Shown: piece by piece, positions 6,219 to 12,200 of the stretch | How positions within the stretch are numbered: position 1 is the stretch's first letter | Layout of the letters: each line of letters starts with the position of its first letter | Source: Bacillota bacterium | GTDB taxonomy: Bacteria; Bacillota; Sulfobacillia; Sulfobacillales; Sulfobacillaceae | Assembly (NCBI GenBank): GCA_023488565.1 | Contig: JAMDDZ010000009.1 | Location: forward strand, 1 to 12,200 | Reading direction: 5' to 3' | Length of the DNA stretch: 12,200 bases | The notes under the pieces: generated by a model | Databases searched by the model: none | Seen by the model: only the letters and a program-made list of their open reading frames with translations | What the model was told of the DNA's origin: nothing | Made by a program: the position numbers and the translations under genes

Positions 6219-7088
6219 ATGCGTCATTTCTCTGACATGAAAACTATTCTCCCGGAACCATGGATTGATGTCGCAAAAAACATGGCCGCGCGGGTGGCTC
6301 GTAACGACCTAAGTTCTTATGCCGCAGCACTAGCTTATAATTTTCTTTTTGCCATCTTCCCTTTGATGCTCTTTTTAACCGCCCTGCTGGGGTTTTTGCA
6401 CTTGCCAGATTTGCAGCAAGTGTTAACCGGACCCGTGACAACCATAGTTCCGCGCCCAGTACTGAAGTTGATATTCACAACAATTGAGGGTATTGTGAAT
6501 CACAAAAGCCCCGCGTTATTGTCCGTCGGTGGGATTGGATTTCTCTGGGCTATGTCGGGAGCCTTTCGGCAAATGATTGACGCAATGAACCACGCCTATG
6601 AATTTCCCTTTCCATGGCGCCGTAAGTATTGGCAGAGCTACTTACTGTCTTTGGGCTTAGGTTTGGGCATCGGTATCATTCTATTACTGCTGGTTATCAT
6701 TACGGTATCAGGGGTTCACCTTTTGCAATGGGCCTTGTTTTGGATGACAGGGATTCATATAGTAAGGTGGATGGTGTTAGTCGTTCGCTGGGTTGTAGTC
6801 CTAATAGGATTTTTATCCGTCATGGCGATCCTCTATGCTGTCTTGCCCGATAGACCACAAGTGTTTACTCTTTGGTCCTGGGGAGGATTGTTTGCTGTTG
6901 CCGTATTTGTCTTGATCTCCCTGGGATTCTCCTATTACGCATCCCATTTTTCCGATTACAACCATTTATATGGCAGTCTTGGCGCGGTCATTATCCTTAT
7001 GCTATACCTGTATTTATTTGGCTGGGCCATGCTGTTGGGGGCTGAAATCAATGCTTGGCAGTCATCCACCACAGTTAGACGACGTTAG
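6219..7088 (+). CDS. YihY/virulence factor BrkB family inner membrane protein
   Basis: This 289-residue protein has six hydrophobic segments and matches the YihY/BrkB (formerly 'RNase BN') family. These are widespread membrane proteins of unproven function; the RNase label is a historical misassignment. The N-terminal cytoplasmic helix leads into AAALAYNFLFAIFPL (35-49), the family hallmark. It is followed by GFLWAMSGAFRQ and a later Asn-His-Ala-Tyr-Glu segment, and the last helix GSLGAVIILMLYLYLFGWAM ends in GAEIN (274-278), another conserved family ending. Length is normal for the family. ATG 6219 is preceded by AAGGAG at 8 nt, better placed than for Met7. The TAG stop (7086-7088) shares bases with the TAA stop of the convergent DUF445 gene. 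Confidence 0.92.
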   Translation: MRHFSDMKTILPEPWIDVAKNMAARVARNDLSSYAAALAYNFLFAIFPLMLFLTALLGFLHLPDLQQVLTGPVTTIVPRPVLKLIFTTIEGIVNHKSPALLSVGGIGFLWAMSGAFRQMIDAMNHAYEFPFPWRRKYWQSYLLSLGLGLGIGIILLLLVIITVSGVHLLQWALFWMTGIHIVRWMVLVVRWVVVLIGFLSVMAILYAVLPDRPQVFTLWSWGGLFAVAVFVLISLGFSYYASHFSDYNHLYGSLGAVIILMLYLYLFGWAMLLGAEINAWQSSTTVRRR

Positions 7089-8305
7089 GCATGGAGCAAT
7101 GCATGAATCAAAACCGATAATACAAGCCCCACCAATCCGCCCACAAGCGCTCCGTTTACCCGAATCCATTGCAAATCCCGGCCCACGTACCATTCCAATT
7201 TATCAATCCATTCCCGCTCATTCATCTGAGTTAAATTGTCGCGAACCAATCGACCGACGACCGGATGGTAGCGACGCACTAGATTGACGGTGGAGCGCTT
7301 TACCATTGATTCCAAAACCTGCTGGTGTTCCGGATTGTCTTCCAACATCTGTGCCAATTCTCGGCGAAAGTTGCTAACACTGGTGCCAAATCCTGGTTGA
7401 TTAAGAATTTCTCTAAGCTGACTGGCACCAGCGTCCACAATCCTCTGCCAGGGTACGAGTTGCACGGTTTCCTGTTTGACCGACTCAATGCGACTTCGTA
7501 AGGTCTCATCATCGCGTAAGGTCAGCATGATACGAACCAACGCCAACTCAAATTGCTCTACTGCTTTTTCCGATTGCAGCCATTGAATCAATTGTTCTTT
7601 AACAGTCCTGCTAAGATCCTGGTAATCGACGGTACCCAGTGACTCTAATAATCCTAACACCAATTTTTGGGTAGTCGTCTTGGTATAGTTCTCCAACAAG
7701 GTTTTGAGGCGCTGTTCCATGTCTTCCGTAAATTCGACGCTGTCTAGTACAGTAATGACATGGCGGCTTAAAAAGCGAAACAAACTTTGATCATTGCCGC
7801 TTTGAATTAGCCAACGCAAGATATTTACCAGGTAATCGGACACCACAATGTGATCCGATTTGGACTCGGCAAATTCCGCGATAAACCGGGCGGCCTGCTC
7901 TAAAGGCAGAATATCCAGCAATTCCGTTCCTACATCGCGAACCAAATTGTCGATGCCGGAGGCCTCAGCGCGCAACACGCGGATTAATTGGGTACCAATT
8001 TTCAGTTTTTCGATGTTAGCCTCAATAAAACTCACCGAAAGCAATTCCTGTTCCACTAATGTGGAAATGGCCTCAATTATCCGGTCGCGGTTGGCAGAGA
8101 TGATGGAAGTGTGGGGAAGCCACCTTAGGCCCAAAGGGTGACGAAATAACGCAGTCACCGCGTACCAATCGGCGATGCCGCCGGCCAGTCCTGCCAAGGC
8201 CATCGATTCGATATATTGTCCCAGTAGTTGATGGCGAAACCATAGGGATCCGATAAACAGAACCAAAGCTACCACTAATGCCACATTGGCCCAGCGACGC
8301 TGCAT
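7085..8305 (-). CDS. DUF445 family membrane protein
   Basis: This 406-residue protein belongs to DUF445, a family of bacterial membrane proteins without an assigned function. The N-terminus has a membrane segment (about 7-23) and then the signature GGIADWYAVTALFRHPLG (42-59), with LPHTSII just after. A long, charged, largely helical middle region (about 75-375) contains repeated Val-Glu/Arg-Leu-type amphipathic stretches. The C-terminus ends in IRVNGALVGGLVGLVLSVLI, a glycine-rich membrane hairpin also typical of the family. The frame extends to 8386, but GGGAGGGGAG precedes ATG 8305 and the hydrophobic N-terminus begins there. It lies 56 bp downstream of an MFS gene on the same strand and is probably co-transcribed. 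It is convergent with the YihY gene, with a 4-nt stop overlap. Confidence 0.92.
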   Translation of the reverse strand: MQRRWANVALVVALVLFIGSLWFRHQLLGQYIESMALAGLAGGIADWYAVTALFRHPLGLRWLPHTSIISANRDRIIEAISTLVEQELLSVSFIEANIEKLKIGTQLIRVLRAEASGIDNLVRDVGTELLDILPLEQAARFIAEFAESKSDHIVVSDYLVNILRWLIQSGNDQSLFRFLSRHVITVLDSVEFTEDMEQRLKTLLENYTKTTTQKLVLGLLESLGTVDYQDLSRTVKEQLIQWLQSEKAVEQFELALVRIMLTLRDDETLRSRIESVKQETVQLVPWQRIVDAGASQLREILNQPGFGTSVSNFRRELAQMLEDNPEHQQVLESMVKRSTVNLVRRYHPVVGRLVRDNLTQMNEREWIDKLEWYVGRDLQWIRVNGALVGGLVGLVLSVLIHALLHA

Positions 8306-8361
8306 ACGGTAACTCCCCTCCCCGCCTATCTTACCCAACTCATGGTAACTGTGGCAAAGAT

Positions 8362-9573
8362 CTAGTGTATAGCCAGACTCTCCCAAATATTTTTGGCCAG
8401 GTGTGCCACAGCCGATTGGGCCAGCGATGTCACCACCAACAAAATCGCCAAAACCAGTGATCCGTGGCCAATACGATATAACAAGCCTAACACGGCAATG
8501 CTGAGCAACCTACCTAAATTCAATCCGATTTCTCGACTCAAGGTAAATGCCACCCGATGGTCGGCAATTGCGGGGTCTTGATCCATCACGTCGAGCGGTA
8601 TCGCGGCATTGGGAATCATGTACCAAGGCAGTGTCAATCCGGTAAGTGTGCCGTAGATAAAGACGTACGGCCATGACGTATGCCAAAGTAACACCAATGC
8701 TGAAGCGGTCATTCCTAGCGTGCCAATCCAGAGTGCCAACACCCGTCGCTCTGGGGTAACCCAGCGTGATATCCACAAGGAAATCACGGTGCGCGCCAAA
8801 GCAGTCACACCTCCGTATACTCCTACCGCCCAAGGTTCCCGCGTGGCGACATAGACAAGAAATACTCCCGCAAGTCCGGTTATTCCTTCTCGGGTTCCGC
8901 GAATAACTAACGACCAAAATGTTTTGTTCCATAACCCGTTTCGCCAAGGCAACAATAAACTAAACCCAAGAGGAATGGATCCCAATGCCAGACCCGGCGT
9001 CACTTTGAGGCTTAATAGAAAGGTAGCCGCGTAGACCACGGTAGTCAGTCCAAACAACACCACATAACCGGTCATCCCATGAATCGCACTGATCAAGGTA
9101 CCCCCAGCCAACGGGCCCAAGATCCCCGTCACGCTTCCCAAAGCCGAACTAATACCATAAAAGCGAATACGTTGACGAGAAGGCACGGTGTCGAATGTCA
9201 TCAGGTTGACACCGAACCAAAACACCCCTTGGGCCACCCCATAGAACAATCCTAGCCAAAGGACATAATCGGATGCCCGTGATAGCAGTGTTAAAAGGCT
9301 GGTGTAAAACAACGCCGTTAACACTAACCCCCATTGATAGGAAAACAACGGAGTGCGCCGTTTGAAAAGCCACGCTACCCCATAAAAAACAAAAGTCAAG
9401 GACAAAAAGTAGGCGCCATTGAACACCGCTAAGGCACGCAATTGTCCAGAAACCACAAACACAAACAAATTAACAAAAGTAGTGGCTAAAGCGCCTGCAA
9501 CGTTGGATCCGCCATAAGTCCACAATAAGCGTTTAGTTGCAGCGTTCAATGGTTCGATCCGCGTTTCTGACAT
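8362..9573 (-). CDS. MFS transporter (complete)
   Basis: This 403-residue permease has about twelve hydrophobic segments in two halves, with the central junction near residue 190-215. A helix rich in Gly and Ser (SSALGSVTGILGPLAGG) resembles the helix 5 region of MFS exporters. Short Arg-containing loops such as FKRRTP, SRQRIRFYG and SRWVTPERR fit cytoplasmic turns. I recognise the superfamily but not the substrate. The open frame runs to 9762 across the pyrophosphatase start, but hydrophobic MFS sequence and an N-terminus of normal length begin at ATG 9573. GAGG about 12 nt upstream is a modest ribosome site. A -35/-10 pair on the minus strand (9621-9626 and 9598-9603) fits this start. It leads the pair with the DUF445 gene and is unrelated at motif level to the partial MFS at the window start. 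Confidence 0.88.
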   Translation of the reverse strand: MSETRIEPLNAATKRLLWTYGGSNVAGALATTFVNLFVFVVSGQLRALAVFNGAYFLSLTFVFYGVAWLFKRRTPLFSYQWGLVLTALFYTSLLTLLSRASDYVLWLGLFYGVAQGVFWFGVNLMTFDTVPSRQRIRFYGISSALGSVTGILGPLAGGTLISAIHGMTGYVVLFGLTTVVYAATFLLSLKVTPGLALGSIPLGFSLLLPWRNGLWNKTFWSLVIRGTREGITGLAGVFLVYVATREPWAVGVYGGVTALARTVISLWISRWVTPERRVLALWIGTLGMTASALVLLWHTSWPYVFIYGTLTGLTLPWYMIPNAAIPLDVMDQDPAIADHRVAFTLSREIGLNLGRLLSIAVLGLLYRIGHGSLVLAILLVVTSLAQSAVAHLAKNIWESLAIH

Positions 9574-9597
9574 AGCACATTCTAACCTCAATGGACC

Positions 9598-9626
9598 ATA
9601 CTGCCATAAGCTTGGGACAGGGTCAA
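9598..9626 (-). promoter_or_regulatory. Predicted promoter for the MFS-DUF445 unit
   Basis: On the minus strand TTGACC (revcomp of 9621-9626) and CAGTAT (revcomp of 9598-9603) are exactly 17 bp apart. The start site would be near 9591, giving a short leader to ATG 9573. The -10 box is weak, matching three of six consensus bases. The -35 box overlaps the 16-bp palindrome. Confidence 0.4.
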
Positions 9627-9638
9627 CGGTACCGTTGA
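9623..9638. promoter_or_regulatory. 16-bp perfect palindrome, candidate operator between divergent genes
   Basis: TCAACGGTACCGTTGA is an exact inverted repeat. Each end supplies the TTGA of an outward-facing -35 box, for the pyrophosphatase on the plus strand and the MFS gene on the minus strand. A dimeric regulator bound here would cover both. The plus-strand side is followed by TTTTCTTT, so a short hairpin is conceivable, but it stands upstream of both genes rather than after one. Confidence 0.45.
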
Positions 9639-9663
9639 TTTTCTTTCCCGTATAGGCCACAAT
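9635..9663 (+). promoter_or_regulatory. Predicted promoter for the inorganic pyrophosphatase gene
   Basis: TTGATT (9635-9640) and CACAAT (9658-9663) are 17 bp apart, each matching four of six consensus bases. The start site would be near 9670, about 30 nt before ATG 9700. The -35 box shares four bases with the palindrome. Confidence 0.45.
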
Positions 9664-9699
9664 ATGGCAAGACAGGCGATAAAAGGAGAGGCTCTGACG

Positions 9700-10179
9700 A
9701 TGGACGTAGACGTCACCATTGAAATTCCCCAAGGCAGTCAAAACAAATACGAGGCTGATCATGAAACCGGACGCATCAAATTAGATCGCGTTCTCCATTC
9801 CCCCTTTCATTACCCGGTAGAATATGGATTTGTAGAAAACACCTTGAGTGAAGATGGCGACCCGATAGATGTCATGGTGCTCACCAGTTTTCCGACGTTC
9901 CCCGGATGTGTCATTCGGGGGCGTATTGTCGGCCTCCTGGAAATGACTGACGATAAGGGTATTGACAACAAGATCTTAGCGGTTGCCGTAGATGATCCCC
10001 GGTTTAGCCATATTGAGGACTTGAACTCTGTGAATCAGCACACCCTTAAGGAGATAGCCCACTTTTTCTCGACGTATAAGCAATTAGAAGGTAAAGCAGT
10101 GACCATTGGGGGTTGGTTGCCTAAGGAGCATGGAGAGCGAGTGTTACAGGAGTGTGTTTCCCGCTTTCAGTTGCATTAG
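9700..10179 (+). CDS. ppa: Inorganic pyrophosphatase, family I
   Basis: This 159-residue soluble enzyme hydrolyses pyrophosphate to two phosphates, pulling nucleotide and polymer synthesis forward. The family I signature EDGDPIDVMVL (51-61) gives the metal ligands Asp52, Asp54 and Asp57. Also seen are KYE (16-18), LDRVL (28-32) with Arg30, YPVEYGF (38-44), MTDDKGIDNK (82-91) with Asp84, Asp85, Asp89 and Lys91, and HFFSTYK (121-127). All match the E. coli active-site set in order and spacing. The frame could begin at 9664, but AAGGAG (9683-9688) precedes ATG 9700 and family N-terminal homology starts there. Length is usual for short bacterial forms. The TAG stop interlocks with the TAA stop of the convergent FUSC-like gene. 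Confidence 0.97.
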   Translation: MDVDVTIEIPQGSQNKYEADHETGRIKLDRVLHSPFHYPVEYGFVENTLSEDGDPIDVMVLTSFPTFPGCVIRGRIVGLLEMTDDKGIDNKILAVAVDDPRFSHIEDLNSVNQHTLKEIAHFFSTYKQLEGKAVTIGGWLPKEHGERVLQECVSRFQLH

Positions 10180-11312
10180 GTAGTCACAGTAACCAGTGGC
10201 ACCAATAAATGAGCGGAGACAATTAAGTCTTCGCTCAATTTTTCTAGATCTGAGACCACTGCGGCAATATCTAAGAACCTTCCGCTATGTCGACGCACCA
10301 ACAATTGTGCCGATGTTTCCACAAGACGTCGACGTTGCTGTCGTGCCTTTTCCAGCAAGTCATCCAATCTGGTGGCAGCATTTTGGTCTTGACTTCCAAC
10401 AAGTTCGGCATAAGTAACGATCGCGTCAGCCATTAGATTGAACGAGTCGGCTAAATGATGCACCAAGTCTTGGGAAAAATCGTTGCCAGCAGCCGGATCG
10501 TCCCGTCGCATCGTGACAAACAATGTTCGGGCAATACCCCTAACTTGGGTGACCGAATGGTCTAAGACCATAATGGCATGGCGCATTCTGCGTAAACGTT
10601 GTTTGCGGTGGCGCACCAGGTAGTTCCACTGTAAACCGTCTTCCGCCTGGTGAATGGCATGTTTCGCTTCATGTAGAGCCTGATCGACCTGCCGCGCGTG
10701 AACTAAGTGCAGATTAGCCTCATTGGGATCCAACCCATCGGATAAGTCATCGCGTATGGCTCTCAAGACTTCGGCTACCGTTTTAGCTAACGCGTTCAGT
10801 GTTTGTTCCGCGTATTGCGTGAAATCCGGAGGAATCAGCAATGCATTAATCATTACCGCTACCATAGCTCCCAAAATGGTGTCTAAAATTCGCGCCACGG
10901 CGTAACCTGGAACACTTGCCCCCACCGTCATCACCAGCAATGCGCTAATCGCCACTTGCGGAATTCCTTGAGGGCCTAGGCGCAGTGGCGTGGCAATTCC
11001 CATGGCCAAAAACACGAGAATCCCAATGCTCCATGCGGAAATGCCTAGAAACCGTATGGCCACCAGGGCTACCACGATACCGGCTACGACTCCGAGAACT
11101 CTTTGCAACCCACGAGACACTGACTCTTTTACGGTGACCTGTAAACACAATATTGCCGCTAAAGGCGCGAAATATGGACGAGGACTCTGAAGTATACTCT
11201 GAGCCAACGCCCAGGAAAGCCCCGACGCTAATCCGGTTTTTACCACTTGTAGCGCAGTACCCCATCGCATCAAACGCCAACTGCCCAACCAGGACAAAAT
11301 TTTCGCTTTCAT
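10176..11312 (-). CDS. FUSC / aromatic acid exporter (ArAE, DUF939-like) membrane protein
   Basis: This protein of about 378 residues has an N-terminal membrane domain (about 23-162, five or six helices) and a C-terminal helical cytoplasmic domain. RPYFAPLAAILCLQ (45-58) followed by KESVSRGLQRVLG (62-74) is the hallmark of the ArAE/FUSC family. Known relatives export aromatic carboxylates or related compounds, and many are uncharacterised in Firmicutes. The C-terminal half is rich in His, Arg and Gln and probably coiled, with a basic cluster RHRKQRLRRMRH. The start is uncertain. ATG 11312 has AGGGG almost adjacent (too close to be ideal), and upstream ATGs at 11390 and 11399 would overlap the amidase gene. 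It lies 55 bp after the amidase stop on the same strand, so co-transcription is possible. Its stop overlaps that of ppa by 4 nt. Confidence 0.85.
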   Translation of the reverse strand: MKAKILSWLGSWRLMRWGTALQVVKTGLASGLSWALAQSILQSPRPYFAPLAAILCLQVTVKESVSRGLQRVLGVVAGIVVALVAIRFLGISAWSIGILVFLAMGIATPLRLGPQGIPQVAISALLVMTVGASVPGYAVARILDTILGAMVAVMINALLIPPDFTQYAEQTLNALAKTVAEVLRAIRDDLSDGLDPNEANLHLVHARQVDQALHEAKHAIHQAEDGLQWNYLVRHRKQRLRRMRHAIMVLDHSVTQVRGIARTLFVTMRRDDPAAGNDFSQDLVHHLADSFNLMADAIVTYAELVGSQDQNAATRLDDLLEKARQQRRRLVETSAQLLVRRHSGRFLDIAAVVSDLEKLSEDLIVSAHLLVPLVTVTT

Positions 11313-11367
11313 ACCCCTAGTTTGTGGACAAATTGATTCAAATATCGATCCAGGCAAGAATTTGTTG

Positions 11368-12200
11368 TTAGCACAATGCCGCTTCGACATCACGGGCAAA
11401 CGCTAACAATTCCAACTCTTTACCCCGGAAACCGACGATTTGCAGGCCAACACCGAGGAATGCGGGCGATATTGGCAAAGTTACGGCCGGCAACCCCAAC
11501 AAGTTAAAAGGCGCCGTCCAACTCGTCAAGATTTGGCGGATGTCCACACCTCCGAGATGCGTAGTGGTCAAAGTCGGAGGCGCAATCGGCACCGTAGGTG
11601 TGATGATAAAATCGTAGCGGGAAGCCACTGCTTCGTCATAGTAGGCGATTAACTCAGACCGCCGTCTTAAAGCTTCTATGTAATGAATTGCGAGATCCGC
11701 AGAATGGGCCAAAAGACGATCGCGAACATCCGGTTGATACTCGTCCCTATGGGTTTTAAGCCATGCCCAGTGGTAATTAACGGCTTCAGCCCCTAAAATG
11801 AATTGTTGGCTGGCCCGGCATTCTTCTCCTCGGGGCAGCGTCCCGATGTCGATTTCCACGGTGGATAAGTGCCCTAGGCGATCACGAGCGATGATCGTCT
11901 GTTGTTGTACTAGGATATCCAACTCATCCAAATTTTTGTCCACTATCCAAAGCACGCGTGGGTTGATTCTTGGGCGCGCTTGCTGATTCATTCGATGGCT
12001 CAAAATTCTCCACAGTAGTTCGAGATCGTCTAGATCACGCGCAATGGGACCCACATGGTCTAGTGTCCAGGAAAGCGGAATCACCCCCCGCCGACTAATC
12101 GACTCATAGGATGGTTTGAGTCCGTAAATACCGCAGAACGCTGCGGGAATCCGTACCGAACCTCCGGTATCGGTGCCTAACGCACTTGCCACCATTCCCG
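11368..12200 (-). CDS. Amidase signature family enzyme, C-terminal part (5' end outside window)
   Basis: The frame is open to the window edge and stops with TAA (revcomp of 11368-11370), giving about 277 visible residues. The amidase signature is clear: GTDTGGSVRIPAAFCGIYGL carries the nucleophilic Ser. It is followed by LKPSYESISRRGVIPL and LDHVGPIARD. The C-terminal part has FIITPTVPIAPPT and then TAPFNLLGLPAVTLP and GLQIVGF, all conserved in the family. The catalytic Lys and the cis-Ser of the triad lie upstream, beyond the window. Such enzymes hydrolyse amides, and GatA of the tRNA amidotransferase is a relative. No gatB or gatC is visible next to it, so a stand-alone amidase is more likely, although its upstream neighbour cannot be seen. 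The next gene downstream is the FUSC-like exporter. Confidence 0.92.
   Translation of the reverse strand, partial: GMVASALGTDTGGSVRIPAAFCGIYGLKPSYESISRRGVIPLSWTLDHVGPIARDLDDLELLWRILSHRMNQQARPRINPRVLWIVDKNLDELDILVQQQTIIARDRLGHLSTVEIDIGTLPRGEECRASQQFILGAEAVNYHWAWLKTHRDEYQPDVRDRLLAHSADLAIHYIEALRRRSELIAYYDEAVASRYDFIITPTVPIAPPTLTTTHLGGVDIRQILTSWTAPFNLLGLPAVTLPISPAFLGVGLQIVGFRGKELELLAFARDVEAALC

Noticed and set aside
9623..9646. Intrinsic terminator formed by the palindrome and TTTTCTTT
   Set aside because: It lies upstream of both divergent genes with no gene ending there, and the arms leave almost no loop. Operator is the better reading.
9574..9762. 63-codon extension of the MFS gene into the ppa gene
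   Set aside because: It would overlap the ppa start divergently, lacks MFS character, and the homologous N-terminus begins at 9573.
1..12200. Eight or so GGATCC sites scattered in the window
   Set aside because: More than chance would give at this base composition, but they fall in unrelated coding contexts without spacing pattern, so I see no functional signal.
1..12200. tRNA, rRNA, CRISPR array, insertion sequence, toxin-antitoxin or defence genes
   Set aside because: I looked for cloverleaf segments, regular repeats, transposase motifs and small paired genes in all gaps and found none. Apart from the 88- to 152-bp spacers described, gaps are too short.

Overview
The window looks like an ordinary stretch of chromosome from a Firmicute. 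G+C appears close to 50% by eye, several genes have strong AGGAG-type Shine-Dalgarno sites, and genes are tightly packed. A TauE/SafE exporter beside an A-type Fe-S protein, and the general gene style, would suit a Sulfobacillus-like sulfur-oxidising acidophile. That placement is inference; no rRNA or other phylogenetic marker is present.

Layout, left to right. (1) 1-445 is the C-terminal part of an MFS transporter, followed on the same strand by a secreted cyclophilin lipoprotein (506-1192). (2) A SRAP/YedK DNA-protein-crosslink protein (1193-1840, minus) meets the cyclophilin gene stop codon to stop codon. It is divergent from a DUF89 family metal-dependent phosphatase-like gene (1993-2838, plus). 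(3) 2954-4922 is a two-gene plus-strand unit. A membrane-anchored LCP (LytR-CpsA-Psr)-like protein that lacks the family's key residues overlaps by 8 nt a PIG-V-like GT-C mannosyltransferase. A hairpin follows at 4935-4974. (4) TauE/SafE exporter and IscA/HesB-type Fe-S carrier form a minus-strand pair (6130 down to 4987). They are divergent from a YihY/BrkB membrane protein (6219-7088). (5) A DUF445 membrane protein and an MFS transporter form another minus-strand pair (9573 down to 7085), divergent from a family I inorganic pyrophosphatase (9700-10179). A perfect 16-bp palindrome lies between the divergent starts and carries the TTGA of both predicted -35 boxes. (6) A FUSC/aromatic-acid-exporter-like protein and the C-terminal part of an amidase-signature enzyme occupy the minus strand to the window edge.

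The contents are mostly cell envelope and housekeeping: seven or eight integral membrane or secreted products, one Fe-S assembly protein, one pyrophosphatase, one genome-maintenance protein and one metabolite-repair candidate. Three convergent gene pairs have no intergenic space at all, and two of them interlock their stop codons in the same four bases (TTAG).

I found no rRNA, tRNA, CRISPR array, insertion sequence, phage gene or defence system. The best candidates for something under-described are the LCP-like protein without catalytic residues coupled to a GT-C glycosyltransferase, and the shared palindrome between the pyrophosphatase and MFS genes. Starts were set by Shine-Dalgarno position and family alignment, so several genes are shorter than their longest open frame.
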